Part shown: positions 1 to 5,143 of the stretch, one piece after another
Numbering within the stretch: position 1 is the stretch's first letter
Layout of the letters: the number at the start of each line of letters is the position of its first letter
Assembly: GCA_013002625.1 (NCBI GenBank)
Contig: JABDJE010000216.1
Span: 1 to 5,143, forward strand
Direction: 5' to 3'
Source of the DNA: Saprospiraceae bacterium
Lineage (GTDB): Bacteria > Bacteroidota > Bacteroidia > Chitinophagales > Saprospiraceae
Length of the DNA stretch: 5,143 nucleotides
Made by a program: the position numbers and the translations under genes
Notes under the pieces: model-generated
Seen by the model: only the letters and a program-made list of their open reading frames with translations
The model's database searches: none
Told to the model about the DNA's origin: nothing

Positions 1-2577
1 GGCTTGGGAGGATGGATGTTGCAGGAAGGTTATATGCTTCAAACAAGTGATTTTGCAAGTGCTCAATATCAAATCAGATCTAGAATTACAGAATTGATTG
101 GTAAAGAGAATACCGAAGAATTCTATAGTAGATGGTTAGCGAACCACATGCGGCGTGCAGATGTCGATTCATTGAATTCATGGGGGTTCAATTTGGTACG
201 CCTGCCAATGCACTATAACCTATTTACGCTGCCCATTGAAGATGAACCTATAGAAGGGGAACATACATGGCTTGACAAAGGTTTTGCGCTCACAGATAGT
301 CTCATTGCATGGTGCAAGGATAATGAAATGTATGTAATGTTGGACTTACATGCTGCTCCAGGAGGCCAAGGGAGAGATCAGGCTATTTCTGATTACGATC
401 CAACCAAGCCCTCGTTATGGGAAAGCAAAGCAAACAGAGATAAAACGGTGGCGTTGTGGAAGCAATTGGCAGAAAGATATGCTAATGAACCATGGGTGGC
501 AGGATATGATCTGCTTAATGAACCCAATTGGGAAATGAATGGAAATATCCCACTAAGAGATCTGTATCTCGAGATTACGGATAGCATTAGAACAGTTGAT
601 CAAAATCACATCATATTTATTGAAGGCAACTGGTTTGCCAATGATTTCACTGGACTAACGCCCCCATGGGATAATAATATGGTCTATTCTCCTCACAAGT
701 ACTGGTCTGTGAACGACAAACCATCTATTCAATGGGTGCTGGATATCCGAGACACATATAATATACCTCTGTTTTTTGGTGAAAGCGGAGAAAATTCTAA
801 TGTCTGGTTTAGAGATGCCATTCGATTATTTGAAGATGAAGATATTGGATGGGCCTGGTGGCCATTAAAAAAGATTGAATCTATTTCTGGACCCCTGTCT
901 ATTGCAAAAACTGAGGGCTACACTACCCTTTTGGAATATTGGAAAGGGAATGGAATAAAACCTACTGAAGAATTTGCCAGTCAAACACTATTTGATTTAA
1001 CAGAATTACTTAGGGTTGAAAACTGTACTTATCAAAAAGATGTCATTGATGCCATGTTCAGACAGGTGTATTCAGAGAAAACGAAAGCATATAAAACAAA
1101 TGCCATTCCAGGTGTAGTGTATGCAACTGATTATGACTTGGGACAAATTGGATATGCCTATTTTGATACAGAAGCAGCAAACTATAATGTAAGCACCGGA
1201 ACATATACTTCGTGGAACAATGGATGGGCGCTTAGAAATGATGGGGTTGATATTGAAGTCTGTGAAGATTTGGTAAACAGTAATGGTTACAATGTTGGTT
1301 GGATTGACGCTGGCGAATGGATGCAGTATGATATTGAGGTAGCACGCTCTGCCTTATATGATGTGAGCTTAAGAATAGCCTCAGCTACCGGTGGAGGTCG
1401 ATTTAAATTCAAAGTAGGCAATGCGGATATTACAACATCTCATCAGGTCCCAAGTACAGGAGCATGGACTAATTGGACGAATGTAGTTGTGCCCGATGTT
1501 ATGCTTGATACTTCAGATTCAAAATTCAGAATATACATAGACGAAGGGGGCTTTAACTTGAGTAGCTTGGAATTCATTGAAACAGGATCAAGTCAAAATA
1601 TTGCGACGCGCATAACAAATTCGAAGACCCATAATTCATCGACGATTCAAGTGGATTTAAACAAACCCCTGACTACCCCATTGCCTGCTAACTGTAGCTT
1701 TATAATCCATATTGATGGATCCGATATTCAGGCCGATGAATATATTATTGATAGTGAAAACCCACGAATAATATATGTATCCTCAAGTGAATCCTTGCGC
1801 TTTGATCAGTCTATTAAGATTTCGTACGAACAGGGAGATATTCAGTCCACTGATGGTGTATTTCTGGATTATTTTGAAATGGAACCTGTCTTGAATACGC
1901 TTGAAATCATATACCCTATTCCAGGTAAGATTGAAGCAGAGGACTTTATTTACCAGGAAGGTGTGCAACTGGAATCTAGTGAAGATAACGGTGGAGGACT
2001 GAATATTGGCTTTTTGGATTCAGGAGATTTTCTCGAGTATCAAGTCGAGGTTAAAGAAGGTGGTGACTACATTCTCCAATACCGAGTCGCTAGTGAGCGC
2101 AGCACTGGGTCTTGTAGATTAACATTAATCGATGAAGAAGAAAACGAAATTGAAATTGACAGATCGAATTTTCCTTCAACAGGAGCTTGGCAGGATTGGA
2201 CGAATCTAGAAAAGGAAGTCAGTTTAACAGAAGGTGTTTATACTATGCGATTGAGCATTTTGAGCGGTCCATTTAATTTGAATTGGATGAATTTCATTCC
2301 AATAGAACCACCTGAAATTGAATTTCCAATCGGTCTTTCAGTTCGACCTAATCCATTTGTTGATCAGGTGACCGTAACCGCTGGTTTTTCTGTTCCACAC
2401 AAAATAAGTTGGGATGTTCATGACATATTGGGACAAAGGGTGAAATCCAATGAAATCGGATTTAGTAAAGGTCTGGAATTCACGGTTAGTTTACGAGACC
2501 AGCCTCAAGGGCATTATTTCCTAAATATTTATCTCGAAGATGAGACCAGATACCAATATAAATTGGTTAAGTTCTGA
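1..2577 (+). CDS. Secreted modular GH5 glycoside hydrolase with two CBM6 modules and a T9SS sorting domain (5' partial)
   Basis: Probable extracellular endo-acting beta-glycanase of the cellulase superfamily (GH5, retaining); the substrate is not determined. Numbering residue 1 at base 1, the GH5 barrel spans about 1-314. It carries VRLP (R67), DLHAAPGGQ (H117), LLNEPNW with the acid/base E174, SPHKYW (H232, Y234), FFGESGE with the nucleophile E261, and GWAWWP (W284-W287), so the active site looks intact. Next come CBM6 at about 370-527, an Ig/SwmB-like beta module at about 528-637, a second CBM6 at about 638-768, and a T9SS type A sorting domain at about 779-858 (RPNPF, ILGQRV, GHYFLNI, final KLVKF). 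The frame is open at base 1 and begins inside the usual GH5 opening (LGGW..QEGYM), so the signal peptide and true start lie upstream. The TTG at base 4 is an internal Leu codon. The gene ends against the convergent regulator gene. The fold and architecture are secure; the GH5 subfamily and substrate are not. The DLHAAPGGQ segment resembles the equivalent loop of exo-beta-1,3-glucanases, but that does not prove specificity. Confidence 0.93.
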   Translation, partial: GLGGWMLQEGYMLQTSDFASAQYQIRSRITELIGKENTEEFYSRWLANHMRRADVDSLNSWGFNLVRLPMHYNLFTLPIEDEPIEGEHTWLDKGFALTDSLIAWCKDNEMYVMLDLHAAPGGQGRDQAISDYDPTKPSLWESKANRDKTVALWKQLAERYANEPWVAGYDLLNEPNWEMNGNIPLRDLYLEITDSIRTVDQNHIIFIEGNWFANDFTGLTPPWDNNMVYSPHKYWSVNDKPSIQWVLDIRDTYNIPLFFGESGENSNVWFRDAIRLFEDEDIGWAWWPLKKIESISGPLSIAKTEGYTTLLEYWKGNGIKPTEEFASQTLFDLTELLRVENCTYQKDVIDAMFRQVYSEKTKAYKTNAIPGVVYATDYDLGQIGYAYFDTEAANYNVSTGTYTSWNNGWALRNDGVDIEVCEDLVNSNGYNVGWIDAGEWMQYDIEVARSALYDVSLRIASATGGGRFKFKVGNADITTSHQVPSTGAWTNWTNVVVPDVMLDTSDSKFRIYIDEGGFNLSSLEFIETGSSQNIATRITNSKTHNSSTIQVDLNKPLTTPLPANCSFIIHIDGSDIQADEYIIDSENPRIIYVSSSESLRFDQSIKISYEQGDIQSTDGVFLDYFEMEPVLNTLEIIYPIPGKIEAEDFIYQEGVQLESSEDNGGGLNIGFLDSGDFLEYQVEVKEGGDYILQYRVASERSTGSCRLTLIDEEENEIEIDRSNFPSTGAWQDWTNLEKEVSLTEGVYTMRLSILSGPFNLNWMNFIPIEPPEIEFPIGLSVRPNPFVDQVTVTAGFSVPHKISWDVHDILGQRVKSNEIGFSKGLEFTVSLRDQPQGHYFLNIYLEDETRYQYKLVKF
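2552..2567. repeat. Small 6-bp inverted repeat just before the convergent stop codons
   Basis: ACCAAT (2552-2557) and ATTGGT (2562-2567) are reverse complements around the 4-nt loop ATAA, within the last codons of the GH5 gene. It is the only compact hairpin I noticed beside the stop-stop junction. It has only two G-C pairs and no T-tract on either strand, so a terminator role is not supported. It may be a chance feature of AT-rich coding DNA. Confidence 0.3.
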
Positions 2578-5143
2578 TTAATAATTCATCATAAAATCAT
2601 TGAGGTTTTTATCACCTTCCAATTCTAATTTTTTACGTAATCTATATCTGCTTATTTCAACACCCCTCACCGAAATATTGAGCATCGGGGCTATGTCTTT
2701 AGTTGTAAGATTCATTCTTAAATACGCACAGAGCTTTTGATCCTTTGGGGATAGCTTTGGATATTGTGATTTCAGCCTTCGAAGGAAATCAGTATGGACT
2801 TGGTCAAAATAGTAAGTAAATTTCTCCCAATCTTCATCCAGTCTTTCATCGTTTGATAGCAATGAGATCAGTTTTCGTAATTCTTTTTCTGCTTGAGGTT
2901 CGTTTACATATTTTTTAAGGCGTTCTGCTTCTTTTTTCACTTTATGTAAAACCTCATTTTTTTGAACAAGGTGCATCATCGAAGAAGCCAGTTGTTGATT
3001 TTTGAAGTTTATTTCACTTTCAAGTTTTTCATTTTTCAACTGCATAATTTCATCATCAGATTTTTCCTGAACACCTTTTAAAACACGAACTTGTTTCCTG
3101 TATTTAGATCTCGGAATAAGGATCAGACCAGAAATGAATAAGAAAAACATAATCACATAAATGGACTGAAAGAGTTGGGATTGATACCACGGTGGTTCTA
3201 CTGAAAAATCAACTCTACTTACCGGCCCTATATCTCCTTTTTTATTTCTTGCTTCCAGTGTAAAAGTATAGTTTCCGTGAGGAAGACGTGCATATTCTTT
3301 ATATGCTTCTTCTGTCCAATTGCTGTTGTTCTCGTCAATGCCTTCGATATAGGGATTAAATTGATATTCCTCTCCTTGAGAAAATGGCGCATTGAAAAAT
3401 TCAAACCTTATAGAGTTTTGGGTGTATTTAAATTTTGTTAATCCAGTAATTAAAGGGCTTGTGCTTTGATTAGAATGTACATATCCCCCATAGATTGTAC
3501 TGTCCTTGTGATTGAGCAACACGATACGAGAAATTACGGCTTGAGGAATGGTTGAATTAGTCTGGCCCGCATTTAAAACCTGGATAACTCCGCTTTCAGT
3601 GGGTAACATTATATGCCCATTTTCTACAAAATGTAATGCTTCAAATCCATTTACAAATTTGTCAGCCAATTTGGGTAATGAAACTTTTTCAAGTTGTGTC
3701 GACAACAGATTTTTGTCCTTCTCGAAGTAACCAAAATCATTTTCAGTTAAATACCATATCCTCTTTTCGGGGTCCTGAAAAATCCTCAATACCCTGTCTT
3801 TTGAGCCCAGCAATGCCTCGAAATCTTTGTCAATACTGAAGCTGTCCGATTCATTATTGTATCGATAGATATTTGACTCGCCAGCAAAAACAGGCAGCCC
3901 ATCTACAAGGAATACATGATTCCTTAGCATAGAGGGTAACCCATCTTTTTCAGTGTATTTACGCACATAAATGCTGTCGTAAGTCTCATTGAAATTGATT
4001 TGAAATATACCTCTGTATGGATGGGCAACCCAAAAGCGTTTTTCATTTTCTTTTACAATAAACCTTGATGATTCACTGAAACCCTCAAACCTTCTAATGA
4101 AGCGCCATTCATCATTGATCCGTTCAAAAAGACTCAGTCCATTGTATCCACCAGCAATAACTTTGGTGTTATTGTCTACTCCGATAAACCTCCAATATCC
4201 TGCGTCTTGCGTTATTTTTTTTGCCTTATTTTCTTCAATTATGTAACCCCCTTCATTGTGCCCCATAAATAAGGTGTTGCCGATTGTGTCAAGTCCCCAG
4301 ACTTGACCTGAACTTTGTTCTACACTTTTAAAGCCTTCAAAACTTAGAGGATCATAGGTCGATTTCCATTTACAAAAATATAAGCCATTGTTAGTCGCAA
4401 AATATATTTGATCATTGTGAACAGCTATATCATATATCCCTCCCTCTTGCTCACCATCTGGGAAAATGTATCTTTTGTTATTGTTAATGATGTAATCTAT
4501 ACCATTGGAGCTGCCAATCCATATTCCACCTTCATCTTCACTAAATACGGATAAGATGTTATTATTTTGCAATCCAGATTTTTTATCCAGTTGTTGTATG
4601 GCAAGCCCATTGCTGTTAAAGAGAAATATGCCATGCAGGGCCGTGCCAATTGCAATATGCTGATCAGCCGTTAATTCAGCCGTAATTATCTCTTTGTTAG
4701 AAAAAAATTGGTTGATTGTATTATTCCAGGGCTGAAACCTGGAGTCCTTATTTACATATATTCCATCATCCGAAGTAAAGACAACAAGTTGATTGTCTAA
4801 TTGAACAACTGAGACAATCAACTTGTCAATGAACAGCTGGCTGTTTTCCACGAATTTCGGTTCGCCTTCATTTATAGTAAACAAGCCTGTCTTCGCGCAA
4901 TTGAAATATAATTCCGAACCACATTTTTTTAAAAAATCTATTGATTGTTCTGGATCATATACGTCTGTGGATGCTGGATTAATACTGTAAATCTTGTTAA
5001 CAGAACGAAAGTAAACAGTAGAGTCTATAACTTCTATATCCCAAACATCCTCTAAGGACCGATACTTTTCGGGGATACGCTCTTTTATCGAATTGAAACG
5101 GAGAATGCCATTATTATCCGGTTCAAAATAACCTATTTCATCC
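2578..5143 (-). CDS. Membrane-spanning one-component regulator: beta-propeller sensor, Y_Y_Y domain, TM helix, LuxR-type HTH (5' partial)
   Basis: Probable transmembrane sensor and transcriptional regulator of the Bacteroidota 'triple tyrosine motif / ligand-binding sensor plus helix-turn-helix' family. Numbering residue 1 at codon 5142-5140, residues 1 to about 530 are degenerate propeller blades of the Reg_prop type, clearest near 185-218 (SGLQNNNILSVF, GGIWIGSSNGID). A Y_Y_Y domain follows at about 589-649 (YIEGIDENNSNW, ARLPHGNYTFTLEARN). One hydrophobic helix at about 657-677 is followed by basic residues (RSKYRKQ), as expected for the cytoplasmic side. A charged coiled coil spans about 682-756, and a LuxR-type HTH about 795-854 (LSPKDQKLCAYL, TTKDIAPMLNIS, RGVEISRYRLRKKL). 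No histidine kinase, ATPase or receiver domain is present, so signalling is probably direct, as in SusR-like regulators. The frame stays open to the window edge, and the residues upstream of the internal TTG at 4884 (for example EIGYFEPDNNGILRF) fit the family, so the start lies outside. The stop TAA (2580-2578) abuts the GH5 stop. Control of the GH5 gene is plausible from proximity only. Confidence 0.92.
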   Translation of the reverse strand, partial: DEIGYFEPDNNGILRFNSIKERIPEKYRSLEDVWDIEVIDSTVYFRSVNKIYSINPASTDVYDPEQSIDFLKKCGSELYFNCAKTGLFTINEGEPKFVENSQLFIDKLIVSVVQLDNQLVVFTSDDGIYVNKDSRFQPWNNTINQFFSNKEIITAELTADQHIAIGTALHGIFLFNSNGLAIQQLDKKSGLQNNNILSVFSEDEGGIWIGSSNGIDYIINNNKRYIFPDGEQEGGIYDIAVHNDQIYFATNNGLYFCKWKSTYDPLSFEGFKSVEQSSGQVWGLDTIGNTLFMGHNEGGYIIEENKAKKITQDAGYWRFIGVDNNTKVIAGGYNGLSLFERINDEWRFIRRFEGFSESSRFIVKENEKRFWVAHPYRGIFQINFNETYDSIYVRKYTEKDGLPSMLRNHVFLVDGLPVFAGESNIYRYNNESDSFSIDKDFEALLGSKDRVLRIFQDPEKRIWYLTENDFGYFEKDKNLLSTQLEKVSLPKLADKFVNGFEALHFVENGHIMLPTESGVIQVLNAGQTNSTIPQAVISRIVLLNHKDSTIYGGYVHSNQSTSPLITGLTKFKYTQNSIRFEFFNAPFSQGEEYQFNPYIEGIDENNSNWTEEAYKEYARLPHGNYTFTLEARNKKGDIGPVSRVDFSVEPPWYQSQLFQSIYVIMFFLFISGLILIPRSKYRKQVRVLKGVQEKSDDEIMQLKNEKLESEINFKNQQLASSMMHLVQKNEVLHKVKKEAERLKKYVNEPQAEKELRKLISLLSNDERLDEDWEKFTYYFDQVHTDFLRRLKSQYPKLSPKDQKLCAYLRMNLTTKDIAPMLNISVRGVEISRYRLRKKLELEGDKNLNDFMMNY
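4784..4826. repeat. Perfect 15-bp inverted repeat with 13-nt loop inside the regulator gene
   Basis: The left arm, acaagttgattgtct (4784-4798), and the right arm, agacaatcaacttgt (4812-4826), are exact reverse complements around a 13-nt spacer (4799-4811). In the regulator mRNA the stem could gain two G-U pairs at its base (4827/4783 and 4828/4782), giving about 17 pairs. It lies in the propeller-coding part and encodes roughly residues 106-120 of the in-window protein without breaking the frame. No T-tract follows on either strand, so it does not look like an intrinsic terminator. The repeat itself is certain; its function is unknown. Confidence 0.9.

Noticed and set aside
4..6. TTG as a possible start of the GH5 gene
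   Set aside because: The frame is open upstream to base 1, and the first residues already belong to the GH5 opening (LGGW..QEGYM). A signal peptide is required for T9SS export but is absent, so this is an internal Leu codon of a 5'-truncated gene.
350..587. Small open frames on both strands inside the GH5 region (350-538 +, 393-587 -)
   Set aside because: They overlap the conserved catalytic domain in other frames, show no recognisable domain, and are shadows of the real gene.
1783..1968. 61-codon antisense open frame within the GH5 gene
   Set aside because: It has no family resemblance and lies wholly opposite well-supported coding sequence.
2552..2567. Bidirectional terminator for the convergent pair
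   Set aside because: The stem has only six pairs, two of them G-C, and lacks a T-tract on both sides.
2785..3120. A histidine kinase dimerisation/ATPase region between the TM helix and the HTH of the regulator
   Set aside because: The segment is a charged coiled coil. An HLVQKNE stretch contains a histidine, but no N, G1 or G2 boxes follow and the length is too short for an ATPase domain.
3548..3839. Small open frames opposite the regulator gene (3548-3730 and 3636-3839, +)
   Set aside because: They are antisense to conserved propeller coding sequence, overlap each other, and have no domain or ribosome-binding support.
4832..4845. Second small dyad, AACAGC-TG-GCTGTT, next to the 15-bp inverted repeat
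   Set aside because: It has a short stem with a 2-nt loop (or five pairs with a 4-nt loop) and no associated signal, so it is compatible with chance.
4882..4884. TTG (minus strand) as a possible start of the regulator gene
   Set aside because: The same frame continues without a stop to the window edge, adding 86 residues that fit the propeller family. A start here would remove the signal peptide and part of the propeller.
4924..4936. T7A6 run (T TTA AAA pattern on the minus strand) as a frameshift error or programmed -1 slip site
   Set aside because: Propeller-like sequence is in the same frame on both sides, so there is no indel. No product is evident in the alternative frame, and such runs are common in AT-rich coding DNA.

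Overview
The window suggests an AT-rich member of the Bacteroidota, probably a marine or soil polysaccharide degrader of the Cytophagia/Flavobacteriia type. The evidence is a secreted glycoside hydrolase ending in a type IX secretion (T9SS) sorting domain, and a membrane-spanning regulator with a beta-propeller, a triple-tyrosine (Y_Y_Y) domain and a LuxR-type HTH. Both architectures are characteristic of this phylum. No finer taxonomic placement can be supported.

Layout: two large genes fill the window and both run off its edges. Positions 1-2577 (+) hold the C-terminal 858 codons of a modular GH5 (cellulase-superfamily) enzyme, ordered GH5 - CBM6 - Ig/SwmB-like module - CBM6 - T9SS type A sorting domain. 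Positions 2578-5143 (-) hold the C-terminal 854 codons of a one-component sensor/regulator, ordered periplasmic propeller - Y_Y_Y - one transmembrane helix - coiled coil - HTH. The genes converge tail to tail, and their stop codons (TGA and TAA) abut with no base between them. There is no intergenic DNA, promoter or ribosome binding site in the window. No RNA gene, mobile element or CRISPR array was seen.

How they may work together (inference): the pair looks like part of a polysaccharide-utilisation neighbourhood. The GH5 enzyme would be exported through the Sec system and T9SS and would cleave a beta-glycan outside the cell while its CBM6 modules hold it on the substrate. The regulator would sense a ligand, perhaps a released oligosaccharide, in the periplasm and act on transcription through its membrane-tethered HTH. 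No SusC/SusD pair is visible, so the locus assignment and the regulatory link remain hypotheses.

The most unusual non-coding signal is a perfect 15-bp inverted repeat with a 13-nt loop inside the regulator gene (4784-4826). The genes themselves belong to recognisable families; I see no convincing new system here.
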